A DNA stretch of 64,000 nt, taken from the NCBI RefSeq assembly GCF_000739895.2, contig NZ_BBJS01000030.1, forward strand, positions 186,001-250,000. The letters run 5' to 3'. The translations under genes and the position numbers were made by a program. Each line of letters begins with the position of its first letter. The first letter of the stretch is position 1. This stretch comes from Sphingomonas paucimobilis NBRC 13935. GTDB lineage: Bacteria > Pseudomonadota > Alphaproteobacteria > Sphingomonadales > Sphingomonadaceae. This document shows, one piece after another, positions 34,924-42,667 of the stretch. Under the pieces are notes generated by a model, which worked only from the letters and a program-made list of their open reading frames with translations, ran no database searches and had not been told where the DNA came from.

Positions 34924-37784
34924 AGCTTCAAGGTCGCGCTGAACAGCGCATTGCGGCCGACGATCGCGCGGCCATAGAAATAGCCGTCGACGATGGTCTG
35001 GGTCTGCCCCTGACGCGGATTGCCCTCGGTAAAGCCCTTCACATTGGTCAGATTGTCGACGCTGACCGACAGGTTCAGGCGCGGCGTGGCGTCGATGCTC
35101 GCGCCGATCGAGAACACGCCGTAATCGGGCAGCGCGATGCCGTTGCCGCTGTCGGCGAAGATCTTGCCGATATATTTGTACCGGCCGTAAATCTCGCCCA
35201 GCCCACCGGGCAGGATGAAGGACGGGGTGACAGTCAACAGCTTCTTGGGCGTCCGCTCGGGCGTATTGCCGTCATATTGCGGCTGGGCGACGCCGTTGAA
35301 GCGCAGGTTGCTCAGCTTGGGGTCCTGATAGACGCCCTGCACGTTCAGGCTGAAATACTCGACGGGGCGCAGCGTGGCGTCGACCTGGACGCCGTTGGTG
35401 ACGTTGTCGGCCAGCGCATTGCTCGCCACCGCCGGGTTGGCAGGGTCGATGAACTGGTAATTCTGATTGCGGAATTCGGTCCGGAAACCGATGATCGAGG
35501 CGTTGAATCCGGTCGCCTTGAACCGCACGCCGCCTTCATACAGGGTCAGCCCGGTCGGCGCATGGGTGCCGCCCGTATCGCCGCCATTGGTCTGGAAACC
35601 GTGCGCGCCGCGCACATAGAGCGCGACATGGTTAGTCAGCTCGTAGTTGATGCCCGCCGTATAAGCCCAGTCGGAATAATTGGCGGTCTGGCGTGTATAG
35701 GTGCCTCTGAACGTGCTGCCGACATTGTCGTACAGGCCCGGCGTGCCAGCGGGCACCGCAGCGTTGACCGCAGCCGTATCGCCGATGTCGACACGAACAT
35801 GCTGATGCTCGTAACGCGCGCCGAAATCGATGTGCAGCTTGTCGCCGATGGTCAGTTCGTCGTTGAAATAGGCCGAGAGCGAGGTGACCTCGTCGTTGAA
35901 CAGGCCCTGGCCCCAATTGCCGTAATTGACCATGCCGTTGTTGGTCAACGAGCCCAGCACGCCGCCCGCCGCGTTCAGCGCGACCATGTCATAGACGTTG
36001 GAGTCGTTGCGGACATCGTTCAGCACCGTCGCAACCGCCGACTGGTTGTTGCGGCGACGGACATTGTACACCATGCCGCCAACGGTCAGCGAATTGTCGA
36101 TATTGCTGCCCCCGGCATCCCATTTCACGCCGAAGTCGCTGCCAAAATCCTTGGTCGCCAGCGTCTGGTGGTTGAGCACCGTCTGTTGCAACAGGCCGTT
36201 GCCGTTGAGGCCATTGAGCGCGGCGGTATTGGACGCGGCGATCACCTGGCCCGTGCGGATATTGCGCAGACCATATTGCGCGACGCCGGGGAAGCGCAGT
36301 GCGGCAACCTGGAAATAGGTCAGCGGCGAACCCTGAAGCGGGGTCAGCCCGGCGAGCGGCGAGGACGCAGGCGTCAGATAGTTGAGCGCCGAGGTCAGGC
36401 CCGCCGTTCCCGATCCGCTGCCCGGAAAGATGCCATTGAAGTCATAGGACCCGTCCAGATAACGCGCCCGACCGAACAGGCGGACGCTGGGGCTGACCGG
36501 CACTTCGACATCGATGCGATAGGTCGTCGCCTTCACATGGACGCCGTCCGCCGAGCTGAACCGGCGCAGGCTCTCGCCGGTGGCGGGCGCATTGGGCACC
36601 AGAAACTGCGTGAAGCCGCGACCGCCGACATCGTCACGCTTCAGGTCCAGGCCCGGCACGCTGGTGATGTCGCCGCTGGCCGACACGCGAAACGGCATGT
36701 CCGCATAATAGGGGAAATGCTTGTCGCCATGTTTGACGGTGAAGCGCACCAGCCCGCCATTGGAGAATTTCTTCTCCAACATCGCCTTCACGTCATAGGC
36801 GTTGAAGGTGAACGGCGTGCGCCGCACCCCCTTTTGCGAGGTGACATAGCCGCCGACGTTGAACGCCCAGCCATCGGCGATCGGCGCGGAGAAATAGCCA
36901 TCGGCGCGCAGATCGCCATAGGTGGTGCCGGTGTAGCGGACCATCGCGGTCGCCCGGTCGTGATTGGGCTTCAGCGAGATGAAGTTGATCGTCGCGCCCG
37001 CGCCATTGGGGGCCAGCACGCCCGACGTGCCGCCCTCGACCGCTTCGAGGCGGTTGATGGTGATGTCGTTCTGAAAATAGAAATCGGCGCCCGCCCCGCC
37101 ATAGAGGATCGGCATCCCGTCCTCTTCCAGCGTGATGAAGGTCTGGCCACCGCCGCGCAGGCCGCGTACCGAATAATTGTTGGAGATCGGCCCCGCCGTC
37201 CCCTCGACGAAGACGCCGGGCACCAGCTCCAGCGTCTCGGCCGTCGACCTCGGCGCCTTGCGCTGCAGATCGGCCGCGCTCGCCAGGGTGACGTTGGACG
37301 AGGAGTTGAACAGCGTGCGCCGGTCCGATGTATTGCCGGTGACGATGATCTCACTCTGCGTGCCGTCATCGCTCTGCGCGGTTTCGGTCGGCGACGTCGT
37401 GGACTGGGCTCCGCCTGTCGCCGCGCCCATATCCTGCGGCAAGGTATAGCCGACCGTGCGAACCCCACCGGGGCCGCCCGCGCCAATCACTGCCGTGCGA
37501 CCGTCGAACGAGATCAGCCGAAGGCGGCTGGGCCCGATCAGCCGCCGCAGCCCTTCCTCGATGCTGAGCTGTCCCTTCACGGCCGAGACGGTCTGGCCGC
37601 GCGTCACGTCGCTGGGCGCCAGAACCTGAATCCCCGCCTGCTGGGCGAAGCGGACGAGGCCGGTCGCGGCCGCCTGGCGCGGCACGTTGAAGTTGCGGAC
37701 GGTCGACTGGGCGGCGACGGCGGGCGACGCGATGACTGCGGCGATCGCCACCATCGACACGCTGAGAATATGGCTGTTGCGCAA
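34920..37784 (-). CDS. TonB-dependent receptor with N-terminal STN signalling domain
   Basis: A 954-residue outer-membrane receptor. The signal peptide ends about residue 25 (SPAVAAQ). A secretin/TonB N-terminal (STN) domain at about 30-100 (FAQQAGIQVLAPSDVTRGQT) marks a transducer that signals to FecR. The TonB box region is SEIIVTGN (about 144-151), followed by a plug (YSVRGLRGGGQTFITLEEDG) and a 22-strand barrel ending NALFSATLKL. The arrangement fecI > fecR > receptor > enzyme > halogenase indicates substrate-induced expression. The ligand could be a siderophore or a carbohydrate; the glycosidase favours the latter. Confidence 0.92.
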   Translation of the reverse strand: MRNSHILSVSMVAIAAVIASPAVAAQSTVRNFNVPRQAAATGLVRFAQQAGIQVLAPSDVTRGQTVSAVKGQLSIEEGLRRLIGPSRLRLISFDGRTAVIGAGGPGGVRTVGYTLPQDMGAATGGAQSTTSPTETAQSDDGTQSEIIVTGNTSDRRTLFNSSSNVTLASAADLQRKAPRSTAETLELVPGVFVEGTAGPISNNYSVRGLRGGGQTFITLEEDGMPILYGGAGADFYFQNDITINRLEAVEGGTSGVLAPNGAGATINFISLKPNHDRATAMVRYTGTTYGDLRADGYFSAPIADGWAFNVGGYVTSQKGVRRTPFTFNAYDVKAMLEKKFSNGGLVRFTVKHGDKHFPYYADMPFRVSASGDITSVPGLDLKRDDVGGRGFTQFLVPNAPATGESLRRFSSADGVHVKATTYRIDVEVPVSPSVRLFGRARYLDGSYDFNGIFPGSGSGTAGLTSALNYLTPASSPLAGLTPLQGSPLTYFQVAALRFPGVAQYGLRNIRTGQVIAASNTAALNGLNGNGLLQQTVLNHQTLATKDFGSDFGVKWDAGGSNIDNSLTVGGMVYNVRRRNNQSAVATVLNDVRNDSNVYDMVALNAAGGVLGSLTNNGMVNYGNWGQGLFNDEVTSLSAYFNDELTIGDKLHIDFGARYEHQHVRVDIGDTAAVNAAVPAGTPGLYDNVGSTFRGTYTRQTANYSDWAYTAGINYELTNHVALYVRGAHGFQTNGGDTGGTHAPTGLTLYEGGVRFKATGFNASIIGFRTEFRNQNYQFIDPANPAVASNALADNVTNGVQVDATLRPVEYFSLNVQGVYQDPKLSNLRFNGVAQPQYDGNTPERTPKKLLTVTPSFILPGGLGEIYGRYKYIGKIFADSGNGIALPDYGVFSIGASIDATPRLNLSVSVDNLTNVKGFTEGNPRQGQTQTIVDGYFYGRAIVGRNALFSATLKL

Positions 37785-37889
37785 GGCACCCCTCCCTTGA
37801 ATTTTTGACGCGCTTCATACGGCGCTGATCCAAGGATGATCGGCCACGACATTTCCGTCAGCCGCCGTCGCTTTTCCGAAGGATTTTTT

Positions 37890-38825
37890 TCAGGGCAGGA
37901 TGCGGGTGACGTCGCCCTCGCCCGGTCGCTCGACATGCTCGACGCGGCCCCCGACCATCGCCGCACTCGCCGAGGCGAAGCCGTCGACGTCATAGATGCG
38001 GAACCAGCCCACCACCCGCCGTCCGGCAAGCTGTGGCGCGACTTCCAGTCGGTTGACATTGTATCGGTTGAACTCCGCCACCGCCGCGCCCAGCGTCATG
38101 TCGTCCAGCACGATCCGCCCCTCACGCCAGGCCAATTGCTGATCCGATGCCTGTGGCGGCAATGCCTTGGGCGTGACCGCGTCCCCCTGCCGCAGCACCG
38201 CCCATTGGCCGGCCGCGACATGCTTCGGCGGCCGGCCGCTATCGACCGACCAGATTTTGACGACGCCCTTGGTCACGACGACCTGCGCGGCATCGCCCTC
38301 GCGCCGCACATCGAAGGCGGTGCCGACCGCCTGGACGCGGAACGGACCGCTGGCGACGATGAAGGGGCGCGCCGGATTGTGCGCGACCTGAAACCACGCC
38401 TCGCCCCGGCTCACCTCGACATGCCGCTCGGTGGGGGTGAAGGCGACGCGCAACGTCGTGCCGCTATTGACCATGGCGACCGACCCGTCGGCAAGCGGCA
38501 TCCGCCGGATCTCGCCGATCCGCGTGTCGATCCGCTCGCCCCCATCGGGCCAGAGCCCCAGCCCCACCGCCGCGACCAGCGCCGCCGCCATCGCCCCGCC
38601 GCTGACACGCCACCAGCGGCGCCGGTCCTGCCGAACCGGCACCCCGTCGCTGACGCCCGACAGCGCCCGCCCGCGATCGAGCAGACTGAGCGCCGCCGTC
38701 GCGCGCAGCAGCGCGCCGCGATGCCGCCGATCCTCCTCCAGCCAGGCCGACAGGTTCGCCTCTTCCGCGGCATCGAGCCCCCGGTCGAGCGCGGCGGCCC
38801 AGCGGCAGGCGATGTCGTCGATCAT
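37890..38825 (-). CDS. FecR-family anti-sigma factor
   Basis: A 311-residue FecR protein. A cytoplasmic N-terminal domain (about 1-55, CRWAAALDRGLDAAEEANLS) contacts the sigma factor, and a single membrane segment lies at about 75-92 (MAAALVAAVGLGLWP). The periplasmic FecR domain (about 100-200, RRMPLADGSVAMVNSGTTLR) is followed by a C-terminal STN-like domain (LGAAVAEFNRYNVNRL). It overlaps the sigma gene by four bases. It should transmit the receptor signal from periplasm to sigma factor. Confidence 0.92.
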   Translation of the reverse strand: MIDDIACRWAAALDRGLDAAEEANLSAWLEEDRRHRGALLRATAALSLLDRGRALSGVSDGVPVRQDRRRWWRVSGGAMAAALVAAVGLGLWPDGGERIDTRIGEIRRMPLADGSVAMVNSGTTLRVAFTPTERHVEVSRGEAWFQVAHNPARPFIVASGPFRVQAVGTAFDVRREGDAAQVVVTKGVVKIWSVDSGRPPKHVAAGQWAVLRQGDAVTPKALPPQASDQQLAWREGRIVLDDMTLGAAVAEFNRYNVNRLEVAPQLAGRRVVGWFRIYDVDGFASASAAMVGGRVEHVERPGEGDVTRILP

Positions 38826-39415
38826 CGCCAGCGCCCCTTCCCCCGATCGCGATCCGGGCGCGCCAGCGCATCCCGCCGCCGCCGGATGGGCAGTTCGGCC
38901 TTCTCACCCTCGGTCAATTGGTCGAGGATACGCCGCAGGCCCCGCGCTACGTCATTCTCGACCACCGTCTCCGGGACGTGCAACTGCAGGGCAATGTCAC
39001 GCTGCGCCACGCCATCGATCTTGCGCAGCCGGAAGACCTGTCTTGCACGGTCGGGCAAGGCGTCGATCAGCCGTTCGATCCGGGCAAGCATATGCCGCCC
39101 GGCGACGATCTCCTCGGGCGACTGGCCCAGATCCGGGGCGCTATCCAACTCGGCCAAGCCGCTGGCAGCGTCGATGCTGACCACCCGTTCGCGGCGAATC
39201 TGCTCCAGCACGACGTTGCGCGCGGCATGGAAGAAATAGCGGCGGGGGTCGTCGATATGCTCGAACCGATCGAGCGCGCTGATCCGGCAATAGGTTTCCT
39301 GCACCACGTCGTCCACGTCCACCGCCGGGAATGCCGCACGCAGCCAGACGCGCAACCGCCGCTCATGCGGCAGGATATGGCGACCGACCCAGGCGACAAG
39401 CTGATCCGAACTCAC
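38822..39415 (-). CDS. FecI-type ECF sigma factor
   Basis: 197 residues from GTG 39415 with a GAGGGGAG ribosome site. Sigma region 2 (VDVDDVVQETYCRISALDRF, with the helix that binds the -10 element) and region 4 (LPDRARQVFRLRKIDGVAQR, a helix-turn-helix for -35) are clear. It heads the cell-surface-signalling operon and probably drives the receptor gene and its own operon when released by FecR. The basic C-terminal tail is longer than in FecI itself. Confidence 0.92.
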   Translation of the reverse strand: MSSDQLVAWVGRHILPHERRLRVWLRAAFPAVDVDDVVQETYCRISALDRFEHIDDPRRYFFHAARNVVLEQIRRERVVSIDAASGLAELDSAPDLGQSPEEIVAGRHMLARIERLIDALPDRARQVFRLRKIDGVAQRDIALQLHVPETVVENDVARGLRRILDQLTEGEKAELPIRRRRDALARPDRDRGKGRWR

Positions 39416-39647
39416 TGGCTCCCCTCACACGCCAAGATGAAGCAGCGAAGCATTTCCGTCGAGCCTGGCCGCAAATTTGCGACCAGCCGAGCGCGGACGA
39501 GCCTCGCCAAGCCGTTGATTGTCGGGCGCAAGGTTCCAGCAGGGACCGACCTATCGATCGGACAGCCGCTTTCCTGACCGTCTGTGCGCTATAGGTATCT
39601 GCCCATTTCGCCCGCTTGTCACTTGACAGAAAACCCGTCGACATATT

Positions 39648-39664
39648 TTGTATACTAAATACAA
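39648..39664. promoter_or_regulatory. Perfect 6-5-6 inverted repeat before the second TonB receptor
   Basis: TTGTAT and ATACAA flank five bases (ACTAA). The repeat overlaps a plausible promoter (TTGACA at 39623-39628 and an AT-rich region) and ends 18 bases before the receptor start. It looks like a repressor operator of GntR or LacI style; the protein is unknown. Confidence 0.5.
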
Positions 39665-39682
39665 CATATGGGGGTTAGGGAC

Positions 39683-42607
39683 ATGATCGATCGAAAGACG
39701 GCATTGCGCGCGGCCTTGATGCTGGGAAGCGCTTGTTTTGCGCAGCAATTGTGCGCCCAGACGGAAACACGTGTGCCATCGGAAACCGAGGCAAAGGCCG
39801 AGGACAGCGAGATTCTCGTGACCGGCTCGCGTATTCGTCGCGATGCAAAGGACAGTCCCGCCCCCATCGCGGTCGTGACCGCCGCCGACATTCGGACGGT
39901 CGGGTCGCAGCAGATCACCGATGTCGTCAACCAGCTTCCCGCGCTGGCGATCACCCAGACCAACCAGACCAGCAATCTGGCGGGCAATGCGGGCATCAAT
40001 GCCCTCGACCTGCGCGGCATGGGCACGCAGCGTACGTTGGTGCTGGTCGACGGCCATCGCCAGGTGCCCGCCATCCCCGGCACCTCTGCCGTCGACCTCA
40101 GCAATATCCCTTCCAGCCTGGTCGAGCGGGTCGAGGTCGTGACCGGCGGCGCCTCCGCGCTCTACGGCGCGGACGCGGTGGCGGGCGTCGCCAACTTCAT
40201 CCTGAAGAAGAATTATCAGGGGCTGGAATCCAACGTCCGCTACAATGCGTCGACCCGCAACGACATGAACCAATATGGGTTCGACCTGCTGGCCGGCACC
40301 AATTTCGCCGACAATCGCGGCAACGTGACCTTCTACGCCTTTTACGACAACGTGCCGGAAGGGATAAGCGGTGCGGACCGCCCCTGGACCGCGCAGGGCT
40401 ATCCCTACTATGCACGGCGCAACACGACCGACAAATACACGATCTTCGACGGCAACTATAACATCTACACGTCGGACTCGGCGCAACTGATCCTCAACGA
40501 GCAGCTTTACGCCGTTGCCGCCAATGGCACGCTGCGCGCCCCCAATCTGGGGCCGCAGGGGTTCCTCAACCCGCGCGTCGTCAACATGGCCAATACCAGC
40601 GAGGCGCTGGGTACGCTGCTGGCGGGGGACGGCAGCGAATATCATGGTCGCTATGACGGCTGGCTGTTGTCGGTCCCGTCGGAGCGCTTCTCCAGCCGGA
40701 TCGCCAGCCATTATGATTTCAGCGAGGCGTTCAAGCTGTTCGGCAATGTCAGCTTCGCGCGCAACTATTCGACGGCGGCCTATGCCCCGCTGACCGCCTT
40801 CGGCTATGACGCGGTTCCGGCCGACAGCCCCTATATCACGCCGCAGATGGTCGCGGCGGCGGGCGGTACGGTGCCAGACGGTGGCATAAACTTCGCCCGG
40901 CGCGTGCTGGAGGTCGGCACGCCCGAGACCCAGTATCGCCGCAAGACCATCCAGGCGGTGGCCGGCGCCGAGGGCGACTTCCGCCTGTTCGCGCATCCGT
41001 GGAACTACACGGCCTATTATACCTATGGCCGTTCCGAACAGCAGGTGCGCGACTTCAATGCCACCTCCTATACCCGCTGGTATCAGGGGCTCGATTCGAC
41101 CACCGACGCGGCCGGCAATCCGATCTGCCGCAGCACGCTGACCACGCCCAATGACGGCTGTGTGCCGATCAATCCGTTCGTCCGGCTGACCCAGCCGATG
41201 ATCAACTATATCCAGTACACGTCGAACTGGGCGAAGTCGGTCATGACCCAGCAGGTCGTCTCCGGCTATATCTCGGGGGGACTGTTCAACCTGCCCGGCG
41301 GTCCGGTGCAGGCGGTGATCGGCGCCGAATATCGCAAGGAACGCAACGATATCGGCGTGGCGCCCGAATATAATGCCGACAGCCCCCGCTACGATCCGAC
41401 GCTGGGCGTGACGCAGATGCCGCTGATCGGCAACTACAACGTCAAGGAAGCCTATGGCGAAGTCCATGCCCCGATCCTGCGCGACACGCCCTTCTTCGAC
41501 AGGCTGTCACTGGACGGTGCAGTGCGCCTGTCGGATTACAGCACGGCGGGCCACACCACGACCTGGAAGCTGGGCGGCGAATGGGCACCGATCCGCGACA
41601 TCCGCTTCCGCGCGACCTATGGCCAGGCGGTGCGTGCGCCCAATATCGGCGAGCTGTTCACGGCGAGCAGCATCGGCGGCATGTGGGTGACCGACCCCTG
41701 CAACGCCTATAATCTCGCCAACCGTATCGCGCGTACGCAATATACGGCGGCGAATTGCGCGGCGATCAAGCCGACCGATCTCAACAACTACTGGATCTAC
41801 CGCGACATCATCTCGAAGGGCAATCTGGCACTGAAGCCCGAGACCGCACGTACCCTGACGGTTGGCGGCGTTCTGGAGCCGCGCTTCATCCGAGGGCTTT
41901 CGCTGACGGTCGATTATTACGATATCGACCTGCGCGACGCGATCGATGCCTTTGGCGCACAGACGATCATCGACAAATGCGTCGACCAGCCGAGCCTGAC
42001 CAACGTCTTTTGCTCGCTGGTGACCCGCGATGCGGGCAACAACATCAAGTCGGTCGTTACCCAGAAGCTGAACCTCGCCCAATATCTGACGCGCGGTATC
42101 GACTTCGGGTTGAACTATGCGACTGATCTGGAGCGGCTGGGCTTGGGAGCGGATGCCGGCAAGCTGTCGATCAACGCCAATTACACGCGGCTGCTCAACC
42201 GCCGCTACACGCTGGACCCCAGCGATCCCAACACGATCACCGAATATCGCGGCGTCTTCGGCAGCCCGACCTGGAAGGGCGTGATCCGCACCACCTATGC
42301 GCAACCGACCTGGGGCGCCACCTGGACGCTGCGCCACTTCTCGCCGATGAAGGCGGCGACCACCATCACCTCGGCCAAATATGATCCGACCTTCACGCCC
42401 AACGTCTTCTACAACGACTTTTTTGGCTGGGTGCGCCTCACCAAGAATATCGAGCTGTCGGGCGGCCTTAACAATGCGTTCGACCGCAAGCCGCCGCGCA
42501 TTCCGGGAGCCGAAGCCGGCGGCGCGAATTTCGAGCTGAGCTATCAGGCCGGTGTCTATGACGTGATCGGCCGGACCTTCTTCGTGGGGCTACGCTTCAC
42601 GCGCTGA
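39683..42607 (+). CDS. TonB-dependent receptor 2
   Basis: 974 residues from ATG 39683, preferred over ATG 39668 because GGGGTTAGGG lies just upstream and the signal peptide (MIDRKTALRAALMLGSACFA) begins there. TonB box EILVTGSRI, plug domain with ALDLRGMGTQRTLVLVDGHR and ALYGADAVAGVANFIL, and a long barrel ending FFVGLRFTR. It has no STN domain, so it is a plain importer. It is divergent from fecI, with an inverted-repeat operator in front. It belongs to the large sphingomonad receptor type with no assigned ligand. Confidence 0.92.
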   Translation: MIDRKTALRAALMLGSACFAQQLCAQTETRVPSETEAKAEDSEILVTGSRIRRDAKDSPAPIAVVTAADIRTVGSQQITDVVNQLPALAITQTNQTSNLAGNAGINALDLRGMGTQRTLVLVDGHRQVPAIPGTSAVDLSNIPSSLVERVEVVTGGASALYGADAVAGVANFILKKNYQGLESNVRYNASTRNDMNQYGFDLLAGTNFADNRGNVTFYAFYDNVPEGISGADRPWTAQGYPYYARRNTTDKYTIFDGNYNIYTSDSAQLILNEQLYAVAANGTLRAPNLGPQGFLNPRVVNMANTSEALGTLLAGDGSEYHGRYDGWLLSVPSERFSSRIASHYDFSEAFKLFGNVSFARNYSTAAYAPLTAFGYDAVPADSPYITPQMVAAAGGTVPDGGINFARRVLEVGTPETQYRRKTIQAVAGAEGDFRLFAHPWNYTAYYTYGRSEQQVRDFNATSYTRWYQGLDSTTDAAGNPICRSTLTTPNDGCVPINPFVRLTQPMINYIQYTSNWAKSVMTQQVVSGYISGGLFNLPGGPVQAVIGAEYRKERNDIGVAPEYNADSPRYDPTLGVTQMPLIGNYNVKEAYGEVHAPILRDTPFFDRLSLDGAVRLSDYSTAGHTTTWKLGGEWAPIRDIRFRATYGQAVRAPNIGELFTASSIGGMWVTDPCNAYNLANRIARTQYTAANCAAIKPTDLNNYWIYRDIISKGNLALKPETARTLTVGGVLEPRFIRGLSLTVDYYDIDLRDAIDAFGAQTIIDKCVDQPSLTNVFCSLVTRDAGNNIKSVVTQKLNLAQYLTRGIDFGLNYATDLERLGLGADAGKLSINANYTRLLNRRYTLDPSDPNTITEYRGVFGSPTWKGVIRTTYAQPTWGATWTLRHFSPMKAATTITSAKYDPTFTPNVFYNDFFGWVRLTKNIELSGGLNNAFDRKPPRIPGAEAGGANFELSYQAGVYDVIGRTFFVGLRFTR

Positions 42608-42622
42608 GCGTCGTGCGAACAG

Positions 42623-42653
42623 GGATGTTGCCGGCCGCGTGCCGGCGACATCC
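42623..42653. terminator. Hairpin between convergent genes
   Basis: A 13-bp stem (42623-42635 with 42641-42653) containing GCCGGC/GCCGGC and one T-G pair, with a five-base loop, between the receptor stop and the formate-dehydrogenase-like gene stop. It is likely to act for both directions. T-run is minimal (TT). Confidence 0.55.
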
Positions 42654-42667
42654 TTGGCGAAACGCCA

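Noticed and set aside
35277..37808. An 843-codon plus-strand open frame opposite the TonB receptor
   Set aside because: Composition is Arg/Gly/Ala-rich antisense of a clear receptor; no recognisable domain.
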